64,000 nt of DNA from VMDJ01 sp038144195 (lineage in GTDB: Bacteria > Pseudomonadota > Gammaproteobacteria > Chromatiales > Chromatiaceae). The DNA lies in contig JAYQNH010000002.1 in the NCBI GenBank assembly GCA_038144195.1, positions 868,001-932,000 of the forward strand, given 5' to 3'. A program made the translations under genes and the position numbers. How positions within the stretch are numbered: the first letter of the stretch is position 1; each line of letters starts with the position of its first letter. The notes beneath the pieces were generated by a model. The model was given only the letters and a program-made list of their open reading frames with translations. It was not told the origin of the DNA and did not search any database. Shown here in pieces: positions 9,358 to 18,894 of this stretch.

Positions 9358-10209
9358 TTATGCGAGCGCCTTGCGTAAGAACTCAGGCATAGCGAGGGCG
9401 CCTTGATGAATGCCCGCGTTGTAGTAATGCGTATCAAACGATTTGTTTTCAACATCGGCTTGGCGGAAGTTACTGAGATCACCGCTCTTCGATGCCATGG
9501 TCGCTGACCACCATCCGGTTGGATAGATTGGCTGCGGGAAGCAGAGTGTTTTGCTGGCCCTAAAGCCCGCTGTTGCATAGTTTTTATGCATAAGCTGAAT
9601 CAGCTCGAGGTGCGCGAGTGGCGATTCACTTTGTTGCACGATGATGCCATCTGGACGTAAAGCGCGATGACAAGCCGCAAAGAATTCTGCAGTAAATAAC
9701 ACCTCACCCGGGCCAAAAGGATCGGTTGAGTCAACAATGATCAAATCGAGTGACTCAGGAGCCGCATCCTTCATCCATTGAATGCCGTCGATAAACAGCA
9801 ACTCTGCACGAGGGTCATTGTTGGATTCACACAACTCAGGAAAATGGATCTCAGAAGCTTCAGTTACCACCTCATCGATATCGATCTGGGTGCATTTCTC
9901 AACCGAGTCATGACGCAACACTTCTCTCAACGTACCGCAGTCACCGCCGCCGATGATCGCAACATGCTGCGGATTGGGGTGCGTGAACATGGCGGGATGT
10001 GAAAGCATCTCGTGATACACAAAGTTTTCACGGGTGGTTACCATGGTGCAGCCATCAATCACCATAAATTTGCCAAAGCAGGTGGTGTCGAACACCTCAA
10101 CAAGCTGGAAAGGCGATTGCTTGGAAAAAACTTTCTCTGTGATCTCTAAGGAAAACGCCGAACCAATATCAGCGTGAATTTCGGTAAACCATTTATCACT
10201 TAGTGTCAT
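9358..10209 (-). CDS. speE: Polyamine aminopropyltransferase (spermidine synthase) SpeE
   Basis: SpeE transfers the aminopropyl group from decarboxylated SAM to putrescine. The sequence shows ENFVYHEMLSHPAM, the nucleotide-binding loop VAIIGGGDCGTLREVL, DIDEVV, and DLIIVDSTDPFGPGEVLF with the catalytic Asp. It is 284 residues, normal, and intact. The start at 10209 (MTLSDKWFTE) matches the family better than the upstream Met. It is divergent from speA, and the 117 bp between them must hold both promoters. Confidence 0.94.
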   Translation of the reverse strand: MTLSDKWFTEIHADIGSAFSLEITEKVFSKQSPFQLVEVFDTTCFGKFMVIDGCTMVTTRENFVYHEMLSHPAMFTHPNPQHVAIIGGGDCGTLREVLRHDSVEKCTQIDIDEVVTEASEIHFPELCESNNDPRAELLFIDGIQWMKDAAPESLDLIIVDSTDPFGPGEVLFTAEFFAACHRALRPDGIIVQQSESPLAHLELIQLMHKNYATAGFRASKTLCFPQPIYPTGWWSATMASKSGDLSNFRQADVENKSFDTHYYNAGIHQGALAMPEFLRKALA

Positions 10210-10326
10210 GCTGCACCTCATAAACGAATGCGCGCACCTTAACGTGCGAGCTGGGATTCGACAATCGCTTATCCGGTCAAATTGGTTGATAATTCAACCA
10301 GCATTGATATTCGGCAAGGAACGAGC

Positions 10327-12196
10327 ATGGCCAACGCAGACAAGCAGCTGCCGCAACACTACGGTATTCGTCATTGGGGCGAAGGCTACTTTTCGATTAA
10401 TGCGCAGGGTCATGTTGCGGTAGAACCACGTCGTGATGGCGCCAGTTTGGATGTCTATCAGTTGGTTAATGAAGCCAAATCATCTGGTCTTAAAACGCCT
10501 TTGTTGCTGCGTTTTAATGATGTACTGACCGATCGTGTCCGCGCTTTATCTCAAGCCTTTGAAACAGCAGCCAACGAGCTCGAGTATTCGGGTGGCTATC
10601 GCGCCATTTATCCAATTAAGGTGAACCAACAACGTAGTGTGGTCGAGCAGATCGCCTCGGTGGGTGCGGATATTGTTGGTCTTGAAGCGGGTAGTAAGCC
10701 TGAATTATTAGCCGTACTTGCGGCGAGCCCAAGTGGTGCTTCGATCGTGTGTAATGGCTATAAAGATCGCGAGTATGTGCGCTTAGCACTGATGGGCCGC
10801 AAGCTTGGTCATGATGTGTACTTGGTCATCGAAAAACCTTCTGAACTTAAGTTGGTTCTCAATGAAGCGGCGAAGATGGACATTGAGCCCTTGTTAGGTG
10901 TGCGTATTCGTTTAGCTGCTGTAGCAAGTGGTAATTGGCAAAACTCAGGCGGTGCTAAATCTAAGTTTGGTTTATCCGCTGCGCAATTACTTGAACTGAT
11001 CGCGCAGCTTAAAGCCGCTGATAAGCTGCATTGCTTACAGTTGTTGCACTCGCATATCGGCTCACAAATTCCTGATCTTTCAGATATCGACCGCGGTATT
11101 TCTGAGGCGGCACGTTATTACGCAGAGTTGGTTAAAGCGGGCGCACCGATAAAGGTTATCGATGTTGGCGGCGGTTTGGGCGTCGACTATGAAGGCACGG
11201 CGAGTCGTCATTACTGCTCGATAAATTACAGCGTGAATGCTTACGCCAAAGCGGTGCTGCGCGCGATTCAACAACGTTGCGCTGAATTTGAGCTTGCTGA
11301 GCCGCGTGTATTCAGTGAATCAGGTCGCGCATTGACGGCGCACCACGCCATTTTGATTACCGAAGTGATCGAGCGAGAAGAACCATCAACAGCTCTCGGC
11401 AAAGTCAGTGAAGATGATGATGCGGATGTAGTTAAAGCGCTTGCCTTAATTCATCAACAGTTCGATGAGCAATCTCCCTTGATGAGTTGGCAAGAAGCAA
11501 AACATCAATTCGATTTAAGTCAGCAATCCTTCCAAAGTGGCGAGATTGATTTTGAGCAGCGTGCGCATGCTGAACAATGGTTCTATGCGATTGCTGATTT
11601 AGTTCGACAACATTTACGCGTTACCTCACGTCGCCATCGCGATGTGTTGGATGAGTTGAATGACATGTTGGCAAGTCGCGTTTTCTGTAACTTTTCCTTG
11701 TTTCAATCATTACCGGATGCTTGGGCGTTGAATCAAGTCTTTCCATTGATGCCATTACATCGTTTAACTGAAGCGCCTGAGCAAGCGTCAGTCGTCCACG
11801 ACCTGACCTGTGATTCAGATGGCTGTTTATCCCAATACGTTGATCAAGACGGTGTAGAGAGCACCTTGCGATTACATGCTACCAATGGCGAGCCTTATTT
11901 GATTGGTATTTTCTTAGTGGGTGCTTACCAAGAGATCTTGGGTGATATGCACAATCTGTTTGGCGATACCGATGCGGTAAATGTCAGCCTAACAGCCTGA
12001 TGGATACAGTTTCTCAGAACCAGAGCGTGGCGATCGTGCCGATGAGCTACTCAGTTATGTTCATTTCGATCCACAGCAGATGTTGTCGCAGTACCAAGAA
12101 AAACTTGCTGCAGCTGAATTAACGGATCAACAACGCAGCGCTTATCTCGCTGATTTGAAGATTGCGCTAAACAGCACAACCTATCTCACCGTTTAA
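10327..12196 (+). CDS. speA: Biosynthetic arginine decarboxylase SpeA, one frameshift
   Basis: SpeA is the PLP enzyme that makes agmatine from arginine, the first step to putrescine. It opens with YGIRHWGEGYFSINAQGHV. It has the PLP-Lys motif YPIKVNQQRSVVEQI, the HSHIGSQI segment and IDVGGGLGVDYEG. One extra T near 11998 stops the frame after FGDTDAVNVSLTA. The expected end (GYSFSEPERGDRADELLSYV) follows in the next frame to a TAA at 12194-12196. Full length is about 622 residues. The start is the Met before ANADKQLPQ. Confidence 0.93.
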
Positions 12197-13119
12197 CGCG
12201 TGACTTTCCAACAACGATGCGGGCGATAGCGTGCAAAGTCCATGGGGACCGTTTGCTCGGTAATCTCTTCAAAGTTGGCTTCATTGAGCAACTGCTCATC
12301 TAGCGTGAAGCCTTGACGGTTGTTCGAAAAAATTAACTGCCCATCCGGTGCTAAAAAGCGCAAGGTGTTGCGTAACAGATCAACTTGGTCACGTTGCACA
12401 TCAAAGGTGTTATGCATGCGTTTTGAGTTCGAGAAGCTCGGCGGATCTAACACAATAAGATCAAACTTAAGCTTTTGTTGCGGGTCAGCAAGAAAAGCCA
12501 ACACATCGGTTTGTAACATTTGATGCTGAGCACTGGCTAAGCCATTAATATCAAGGTTGCGTTGTGACCAAGCTTGATAGGTTTTCGACATATCCACCGT
12601 CAGACTGCGACTTGCACCACCTGCAGCGGCATAAGTGGTAAAGCTGCCCGTATAGGCAAACAGATTGAGCAGACTTTTGCCTTGTGATTGCTCGCGAACC
12701 ATCTTGCGTGTTTGGCGATGATCAAGGAACAAGCCGGTATCTAAATAGCGGTGTAGATTCACCTCGAAAGATAAACCGTTCTCACTCACCTCAAACGAAG
12801 GCGCGTCGAGTGCAAGCTTTTCATACTGATCAAGTCCCCGTTGGCGTTTGCGGGTTTTAAACCCAAGCTGAAGTGGTTCGAGTTGAAAGTGTTGTAGCAA
12901 GGCATCACGTAATTTGTCGAGCTGCTCATCAGTAACTGGACGTTTGCGTTCAAAGACCTGCACGTGCAAGCTGTCGGCATAGCGATCAATCGCGAGTGGG
13001 AACTCAGGCATGTCACGGTCATACAGACGATAAGCGATGAGCTGTTGGTCTTTAAGCCACTTCTTTAAACGCTTTTGATTTTTATCGCAGCGATTGAGTA
13101 GCGCATCAAGATCATCCAC
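12193..13119 (-). CDS. Stand-alone RlmK-type 23S rRNA methyltransferase domain
   Basis: The whole protein (308 residues) matches the C-terminal RlmK half of the fused RlmKL enzyme, which makes m7G2069 in 23S rRNA. The motifs are AYRLYDRDMPEFPLAIDRY, RHRYLDTGLFLDHRQTRK-like YLDTGLFLDHR, LLNLFAYTGSFTTYAA for SAM binding and VLDPPSFSNSK at the active site. The RlmL half (THUMP plus m2G2445 methylase) is absent. The start overlaps the upstream DUF423 gene by eight bases. The rRNA target is inferred from the family. Confidence 0.8.
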   Translation of the reverse strand: MDDLDALLNRCDKNQKRLKKWLKDQQLIAYRLYDRDMPEFPLAIDRYADSLHVQVFERKRPVTDEQLDKLRDALLQHFQLEPLQLGFKTRKRQRGLDQYEKLALDAPSFEVSENGLSFEVNLHRYLDTGLFLDHRQTRKMVREQSQGKSLLNLFAYTGSFTTYAAAGGASRSLTVDMSKTYQAWSQRNLDINGLASAQHQMLQTDVLAFLADPQQKLKFDLIVLDPPSFSNSKRMHNTFDVQRDQVDLLRNTLRFLAPDGQLIFSNNRQGFTLDEQLLNEANFEEITEQTVPMDFARYRPHRCWKVTR

Positions 13120-13489
13120 GGCGCAAACCCCATAGCAGTGCTGTCCAGCCAGCGATAAAGCTCATCCCGCCAATCGGGGTGATGGCGCCAAGCCAAGAGA
13201 TATCGGTGAGCACTAAGAGATATAAGCTGCCGCTAAAAATAAACACGCCGGCGATAAAGAGTGTTGCAGCGAGCTGCCATGCTTTGGGTGTTTGATGTTG
13301 GGCGAGGGCGCCGAGTAGCAATAACGCTAAGGCGTGCACGAATTGGTAATCGACGCCGGTGTGATAAATCGCCAATTGATCAGCGGTAAATAGAGCTTTT
13401 AAACCATGAGCACCAAAAGCACCGATCATCACGCCGCTTAAACCAAAGAGTGCGCCCCAAAAAATACAACGTCGCGCGAGAGTGTTCAT
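13112..13489 (-). CDS. DUF423 membrane protein (YgdD family)
   Basis: A 125-residue membrane protein with four likely helices and the family signature GAFGAHGLKALFTADQLAIY, followed by YQFVHALALLLLGAL. DUF423 proteins have no settled function. It starts within the end of the upstream unknown gene (four-base overlap) and ends inside the start of the RlmK-type gene, so the three are probably co-transcribed. Confidence 0.85.
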   Translation of the reverse strand: MNTLARRCIFWGALFGLSGVMIGAFGAHGLKALFTADQLAIYHTGVDYQFVHALALLLLGALAQHQTPKAWQLAATLFIAGVFIFSGSLYLLVLTDISWLGAITPIGGMSFIAGWTALLWGLRRG

Positions 13490-14034
13490 TGCGGTTTCTT
13501 CAAGAGCTCAAGTTCTTCGAGTATTTTTTCGAGTAAGGCTTTACCGCGCTCATCCATTTTGCTGCTAAGTGTTTTCAGATCGCGTTCACCATTGATCATG
13601 GGTCGAATGACGGCAGCGACACGCGCCATATCGCCACCCGCGCGCTGCATTTGTTCTGCCATTTGACTGATTAAGGTCAAAGCTTGAACGTTACCGGTAG
13701 CAGCGGCGTGAATCATGCCTGCAAGGCCAGGTGCGGCCATCGTCGAATCGGCTTTTTTATTGGGGTCAGGTAGCGAGTTAGGATCTTGTAAGCCAAGCAA
13801 AATCGCTGCGGCAATCGCACTGTCTTCTTGGTCTAAGCCATTCAGTACCATCACATCACGTCGACCATCAGCAATAGCGTTGAGCACAGTAACCAACGCT
13901 TGCCATCCGTTTTCACTGGCGCTTTTCATTAAGGCATCGAAGCGGTGTCGAGGTTTAGGTTCTTGCATGCTCGTCACGACATCGCAGATAAATGCGGCAT
14001 GCGCTTGAACGATTTGTTGTTTCGGGTCGTGCAT
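13486..14034 (-). CDS. Conserved hypothetical protein, mostly helical
   Basis: A 182-residue soluble protein with no signal peptide or membrane segment. It is rich in Ala, Leu, Met and Gln and appears all-helical. Notable stretches are FDALMKSASENGWQALVTVL, NGLDQEDSAIAAAILLGL and LISQMAEQMQRAGGDMARVA. I do not recognise the family. It lies three bases downstream of the TRIC-type channel gene and overlaps DUF423, so it belongs to the same transcription unit. Confidence 0.65.
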   Translation of the reverse strand: MHDPKQQIVQAHAAFICDVVTSMQEPKPRHRFDALMKSASENGWQALVTVLNAIADGRRDVMVLNGLDQEDSAIAAAILLGLQDPNSLPDPNKKADSTMAAPGLAGMIHAAATGNVQALTLISQMAEQMQRAGGDMARVAAVIRPMINGERDLKTLSSKMDERGKALLEKILEELELLKKPQ

Positions 14035-14037
14035 AAC

Positions 14038-14679
14038 TTAGTTGTCAGAGCGGCTGCGATAGCGAGGTAAGTTGATGTTGTAGCGAATGGCTATCAGACG
14101 AACGATAAAAATGCCGCTACCCGCGATAACGATTGACCATTCAATCGCGATACCGATCGACAATAAACCGATGAAACCAATCGCCCCTATCCATGCGATG
14201 GTGGCGTAGAGCGGGCTGTAAAATACCATCGGTGTTTCGTTACACAGCACATCGCGAAAAATACCGCCGAGCACGCCCGTCATCACACCCATGAAGCTAG
14301 CCACAATCCACGGCACATCCAGCATCAGCGAAACGGTCGTGCCGGCGATCGCAAAGGTCGCCAGACCGGCGGCGTCAGGAACCAAAAACCATTTACTGGA
14401 TAGATCGAAGCGCCGGGCCAGAAGAAACATGGCAAAAGCGCTGCCTAGGCTGGCAAAAAAGAAGGCTTGGTCGCGAATCCAAAAAACCTCGCGATCGAGC
14501 AACATGTCCCGTAAAGAGCCGCCACCCAAACCAGTAGCAATCGCAATGATGATCACGCCAAACAGGTCGAATTGTTTTGCGCCGGTTTTCAGCACCGCAG
14601 ATGCTGAAGAAACCACTACCGCCAGTAGGGTTACCCAATAAAGCGCGTTTAACAGGTCAGGAGCCGGGTTTAAGGTCAT
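14038..14679 (-). CDS. TRIC-type (UPF0126) cation channel family membrane protein
   Basis: A 213-residue inner-membrane protein with two copies of a three-helix unit, the layout of bacterial TRIC channels. Each unit carries the glycine-rich motif: ATGLGGGSLRDMLL in the first and MTGVLGGIFRDVLC in the second. Seven hydrophobic segments can be seen. It heads the run of minus-strand genes down to the RlmK-type gene. Bacterial TRIC proteins conduct potassium in the characterised cases; the role here is not known. Confidence 0.85.
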   Translation of the reverse strand: MTLNPAPDLLNALYWVTLLAVVVSSASAVLKTGAKQFDLFGVIIIAIATGLGGGSLRDMLLDREVFWIRDQAFFFASLGSAFAMFLLARRFDLSSKWFLVPDAAGLATFAIAGTTVSLMLDVPWIVASFMGVMTGVLGGIFRDVLCNETPMVFYSPLYATIAWIGAIGFIGLLSIGIAIEWSIVIAGSGIFIVRLIAIRYNINLPRYRSRSDN

Positions 14680-14779
14680 CTTTTTGTAGTCTTTTTCCTA
14701 GTATTCGTAGACAAAGCTACTAGAGTGAGTTTTAGAAAAAAGCCACTTCGGGTTTTTCGGCATCATAAGGATATGTCTC

Positions 14780-15070
14780 ATGAATGAGCTACTTATAAAA
14801 AATTAATCGTCGTCTTTACGATACTGGAAGAGGGGTTTACGTCACGCTAAATGATCTGCGCCAATTGGTTCAGAGTGACCGCTTTATCAAAATCATCGAT
14901 GCCAAAACGGAAGTCGATATTACTCGGCGATTTTATTGCAGGTGCTGAGTGAAGAAGAACATGACTCTGCATTCTTAACCGCAGACTTGCTTCGCATCTT
15001 ACGCCTGTATGGCCGCGAAGACAGTATTCAGTCGATTCTAGAAACCGCATTCAGCAGATACCTCACTAAC
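14780..15070 (+). pseudogene. phaR: PHA synthesis repressor PhaR-like, broken in several frames
   Basis: The PHB accumulation regulator N-terminal domain is readable across frames: NELLIKK, then NRRLYDTGRGVYVTLNDLRQ, then FIKIIDAKTEVDITR, then LLQVLSEEEHDSAFLTADLL. Breaks lie near 14801 and 14932. AAGGA lies before the ATG at 14780. The reading loses family likeness near 15070, where it meets the convergent mlaC-like gene. Family members bind DNA and repress phasin and PHA genes. None of those are in this window. It may be an intact gene hidden by sequence errors. Confidence 0.65.
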
Positions 15071-15079
15071 TGTAGTCGA

Positions 15080-15650
15080 TTAACGGTACGCTCGGTACTG
15101 ACGGTAAGTCAGTTCATTACCCAAGCTTTTGCGATAGTGCATCACAGCGCTCTGACCTGACGCTGCCACATCGCTAACTGCCCAGCCTTGACGGAACTTC
15201 TGCAAACGGAAGTCGATACGTGGTGGGTAGTAGTTGCCTGGCTGCAGGATATACATCGAAACAATCGCTTCATCCCCTTCGCGGCTATAGCGAGGGCGCA
15301 TGAATTTCACGCCTTGTCCGCGATAAGCAGGTTAATTTCAGTGTTAATTCGGTTAAGAACCAACGCTTGATCTCTTCTGCCATCTCGCCACGTTGTAGTG
15401 GGGTGATTTGATAGTAATAGGCGCCACCAGCTAAACGTGCCATTTCATCAAAGTTAAAGAAGTGCGCCACATTTTTATCAAGATAATTGGCAATCTCAGC
15501 TGACTGTGGGCGCTGTCCCATAAAGGCGATAAGTTTATAAACACCACGCTCAAGTTGCGCAGGTGGCGACATGTCGAGTTGGGGTTGTTGCGCTAGCGCA
15601 CTGATTGCCCAGAAGGCACTCACTAGAAGAACCGCGAATCGTTTTAACAT
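15080..15650 (-). CDS. MlaC-like phospholipid-binding periplasmic protein, one frameshift
   Basis: The N-terminal signal peptide (LKRFAVLLVSAFWAISALAQ) is followed by a MlaC/Ttg2D-type domain: MARLAGGAYYYQITPLQRGE, EIKRWFLTELT. After a break near 15315 it continues with KFMRPRYSREGDEAIVSMYI, then IDFRLQKFRQGWAVSDVAAS. Family members carry phospholipids between the outer membrane and the MlaFEDB complex. No other mla gene is nearby, so this is probably an orphan paralogue. Length is about 190 residues. Confidence 0.75.
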
Positions 15651-15682
15651 GTCATTTCCTCGTGATAGTTAATACAGCGACA

Positions 15683-16300
15683 TTAACAAAGATGCTGCTG
15701 AATGTCGTCGAGAATACGTTGTGGATCGGTGTAATGAATTTTTAGCGAATGCGCTTGGTTTTGTGCATCCACAATAATTAAGCTCGGAAAGCTGTCGCCG
15801 CCAATAGACCGCGCAAAAGCAATTTCATCGAGTAAGGTTTGATGCGTTTTGGGATCGAGCAGGTGTTGCTCAAATACCGAGGCGTCTAAACCTAACTCGG
15901 TTGCCAAGGTGAGGTGCGTATCGGTATCCGAAGGGTTCATGGCACGCAGGTAGTAGGCTTCCTGTAAGTGCACGGATATACGAAAGTTCACTGTCCGCTG
16001 AGGTATTGCGAGCAGCAATCACAGCGCGACATGCCGGATAGGTGCTACGACGGGGCGCGCAGTGTTCCCAAAAGTCGAAATTAAACTCTGTGCCTGGGAT
16101 ACGTTCCTGAATCGTGCGCCACGCTTTTGTACGTAGCCTTTGGTTTCATCGGTCATGGGCTCAACCGAATCTGGCGCAAGACCGCCAAGTAAAGAGATCC
16201 ATTCGATGCCATCTGGCAAATTCTCGCGAACAATCTGCCGCGTTGGCGCAAATCCCCAGCACCATGAGCACATGGGGTCGTGTACGTAATAAAGCTTCAT
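15683..16300 (-). CDS. DsbA-family thioredoxin-fold protein (COG3531 type), frameshifted
   Basis: Starts MKLYYVHDPMCSWCWGFAPT, with the CSWC redox motif typical of the cytoplasmic COG3531/FrnE-like branch; no signal peptide is visible. The second half reads AYYLRAMNPSDTDTHLTLAT and GGDSFPSLIIVD, the cis-Pro part of the fold. The middle is broken between about 16060 and 15970, so at least one and probably two indels separate the halves. Total length is about 205 residues, as expected. It lies upstream of the mlaC-like gene on the same strand. Confidence 0.8.
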
Positions 16301-16317
16301 AGCGCTAATGTAACAGG

Positions 16318-16358
16318 CATAAAAAAACCCGCCAATCTTTCGATGAGCGAGTTTTTCG
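16318..16358 (-). terminator. Rho-independent terminator of the HU-like gene
   Basis: Read on the minus strand, the stem ACTCGC ... GCGGGT encloses a short loop and is followed by a run of seven T bases, about 20 bases after the stop of the HU-like gene. The stem has one G-T pair. Confidence 0.65.
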
Positions 16359-16373
16359 CATTAAAGCAAAAGA

Positions 16374-16778
16374 TTAACTGTTAACAGTTTCTTTCAATGC
16401 TTTAAGAGCAACACACTTAACAGCGGTGCTGGCTTTCTTAGCTGGGATTTTGATCTCTTCGCCAGTCGCTGGGTTACGGCCCATGCGAGCTTTACGTGCT
16501 GGCTTAACAACACGACGGATCTTTACACCAGTCTCAGGAATAGTGAACTCGCCAGAGCCACGCTTCTTGATATGAGCGGTTACCAAGTCACCAAGACCTG
16601 ACATAACTGCTGCAATCTCTTTCTTGGTAAGACCGGTAGTCTCAGCCAAAGATGCGATGATTTGGGTTTTGGTCATCTTAGTAGAGATGGCCTTTACTGC
16701 TGGTGCCGCTTTAACTGCTGCTTTTTTAGCAACCTTTTTCTTAGCGACTTTTTTCTTCGCAACTTTTTTTGCTGCCAT
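16374..16778 (-). CDS. HU-family DNA-binding protein with a lysine-rich N-terminal tail
   Basis: Residues 1 to about 34 are almost only Lys, Ala and Val, with three AKKKV units, like a histone H1 tail. Residues 35 to 134 form an HU/IHF domain: MTKTQIIASLAETTGLTKKE, GSGEFTIPETGVKIRR and the DNA arm region RMGRNPATGEEIKIPAKK. HU proteins bend and coat DNA. Tails of this kind occur in some gammaproteobacteria and, at the C-terminus, in mycobacterial HupB. It has its own terminator. The frame is intact and a start at the internal Met 35 is possible but less likely. Confidence 0.88.
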   Translation of the reverse strand: MAAKKVAKKKVAKKKVAKKAAVKAAPAVKAISTKMTKTQIIASLAETTGLTKKEIAAVMSGLGDLVTAHIKKRGSGEFTIPETGVKIRRVVKPARKARMGRNPATGEEIKIPAKKASTAVKCVALKALKETVNS

Positions 16779-16995
16779 GAATTGCTCCTAACTTATGTTT
16801 GGTGGATGAAAAGCAAAGCGAACATAGCACACTAAAATGAATTAACAACAGTTTTATTTTTTATCTGAACGGTTATTTATTGCCGAAAATTTTTTCGTTG
16901 AGATTGAGCCCATCTATAACTGAATTTTTGTCACACAAATTTTCAAGTCACCGTTAAGATTCGGATATCAAATTTTTGCTGTTGTGGAGTAGTAA
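16779..16995. other. Divergent intergenic region between the HU-like gene and the PfkB kinase
   Basis: A 217-bp A/T-rich stretch that must hold the promoters for both divergent genes. A ribosome site (TAGGAGC, read on the minus strand) lies just before the HU start. I see no open frame or clear operator dyad here. Confidence 0.5.
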
Positions 16996-17839
16996 ATGGC
17001 ACGCATACTTAACCATCGGTGTATTGACGGAAGATATCGTTAACACGGTAAAAACCTACCCCGATGAAGATTCAAAGGTACGCACGACCGATCATCATCG
17101 TCGCGTTGGTGGTAATGCGGCGAATACAGCAATGAAGCTTGCATGGCTTAAAAATGAAAGTTTTTGGCTAGGAAATTTGCCAGATCATGCGACGTGGGTA
17201 AGGCAACAGCTTGACCATTGGGGCGTGGATTACAGTTTGGTCCAAGAGCTGAAACAAGGTCATTTGCCGACCTCGTTCATCACTTTATCGGAAGAAACCG
17301 GATCACGCACGATCGTGCATCACCGTGATATGCCTGAATACGATGCCGAGCATTTTCTTAAATTAGATATTCGCGCATTCGATTGGCTCCATTTTGAAGC
17401 GCGTGAATTAGTTGAAATACCGCAGATGATGTCCAAAGCGCGTGGTATGTGCGGCATCCCGGTGTCATTAGAGATAGAGAAGCCACATGAAGGCGTAGAA
17501 GCCATGTTTGAATTTGCTGATGTGATCTTTTTCTCCAAGGAATATGCACAATCACGTGGCTTTTCGAATGCCAACGACTTTCTGAAAGCAGTCGAGTTTC
17601 ATGGCATTGCAACCTGTGCATGGGGCGCTTTGGGGGCATGGGCAAAGAACGATTTTGGACAAATGTTTTACGCGCCAGCAAAAGAAAACGTTCATGTTGT
17701 AGACAGTGTTGGCGCGGGTGATGTGTTTAACGCCGGTATGATCGATGGCATCTGTCGCGGTATGGATGTGGAGTCAGCCCTGCAGCATGCGGTGTTGTTA
17801 GCAGGTGATTCGGTTGAGCATGAAGGAGTGGTCTGGTGA
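16996..17839 (+). CDS. PfkB-family carbohydrate kinase, frameshift near the start
   Basis: A ribokinase-fold sugar kinase, closest in character to ketohexokinase-like members. It shows RVGGNAANTAMKLAWL near the N-terminus and the PfkB signature DSVGAGDVFNAGMIDG with the catalytic Asp near the C-terminus. One extra A near 17010 separates the probable start (ATGGCACGC at 16996, MARIL) from TIGVLTEDIVNTV. Length is about 281 residues. The stop overlaps the GTG start of the Rieske gene by four bases. The substrate is not known. Confidence 0.85.
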
Positions 17840-18212
17840 GTGAGTGGATGGAGATTGATGCGATGCTTGATGCGGCTGATCCTTCAGCGAAAGGCTACAA
17901 ACTTGATGATCTTTGACCTCAGGTGCGGCATTCTTCGTGGTGAAAAAAGATAACGCGCTGCATGCCTATGTGAATCAGTGTCCTCATGTGGGCGCGCCCT
18001 TAGAATGGATTCCCGATCAATTTCTCGATGCTGATGCGCAGTTCATTCAGTGTGCCGTGCATGGTGCCGCCTTCGTGATTGATGATGGTGCATGTGCCGG
18101 TGGCCCGTGCAATGGTGTTGGTCTTACTGCGCTGCCACTGCTTCAAGAAGGCGATGACGTAAAAGTCGATGTCACAACGGTACGCGAACTCTTAACGCCA
18201 CCTGCGATCTAA
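17836..18212 (+). CDS. Rieske [2Fe-2S] domain protein, one frameshift
   Basis: A small soluble ferredoxin-type Rieske protein. The cluster ligands are visible as NQCPHVGAPLEW (Cys-X-His) and IQCAVHGAAF (Cys-X2-His). The start is a GTG at 17836 overlapping the kinase stop, giving SEWMEIDAMLDAADPSAKG. An indel near 17908 precedes TSGAAFFVVKKD. It probably donates or carries electrons for an unknown oxygenase. Pairing with a sugar kinase is unusual, but the overlap implies joint expression. Confidence 0.82.
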
Positions 18213-18837
18213 TGCTTAGCGTCATACTGCTCATCCCACTGTTGATAGCAGCATTACGCTGGGCAAACTGGTTGCGCATGCGTGAGCAACGGCTGATCAA
18301 CGTGTTCTTGTTCAGCGTGTTAGTTGTTTTGCTCTTTTGGTCACTGCGTATCCCGGTGATGGAAGGTGTTAGTTGGCATGTCTTAGGCATCACCTTTCTG
18401 ACCCTGATGTGGGGATGGTCCTTCGCGTTACTTGGCGGTAGCTTGGCGGTGATTGTGCAAACGCTTGCCTTGCAAGAATCGATAATGAGTGTGCCAAGCA
18501 TGATTTTGCTTAATGTCTTGTTGCCAACTACCTTGACGCAGGTGGTGTTGGGTTTAACACGTGCTTATCTTCCAAAGCACTTTTTATCTATACCTTTGTG
18601 AATGCCTTTTTCTGCGGCGCATTGGTTGCATTAGCCGTGGCGATGGGCGGTGCCTTAAGTTTGTTTTTATCGGATATGGCCAGCTGGAAAGTGTTGTCTG
18701 AGCAATATCTTATTTATATCCCTCTAATGCTGTTCCCAGAAGCATTTTACAACGGCATCGTGATGACCGTGCTGATCAGTCTGCGTCCACAATGGGTTTG
18801 GTCCTTTAGGGATGAAGAATATTTAAAAGGACGTTAA
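18212..18837 (+). CDS. COG3235-type membrane protein (ECF permease-like), one frameshift
   Basis: An all-membrane protein with about six helices, for example ILLIPLLIAALRWANWL and FLFSVLVVLLFWSLRIPV, and a conserved MWGWSFALLGGSLAV segment. One missing T near 18588 separates LTRAYLPKHF from FIYTFVNAFFCGALVALAVA. Overall it resembles proteins listed as energy-coupling factor permease relatives (CbiM-like), but no ATPase partner is nearby. Length is about 208 residues. It starts on the last base of the Rieske stop. Confidence 0.65.
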
Positions 18838-18894
18838 GTTGGCTTGATCCTGATCGTTAAAGGCGTAAGCTAAGGTAAAAAATGAGGGGGCAAC

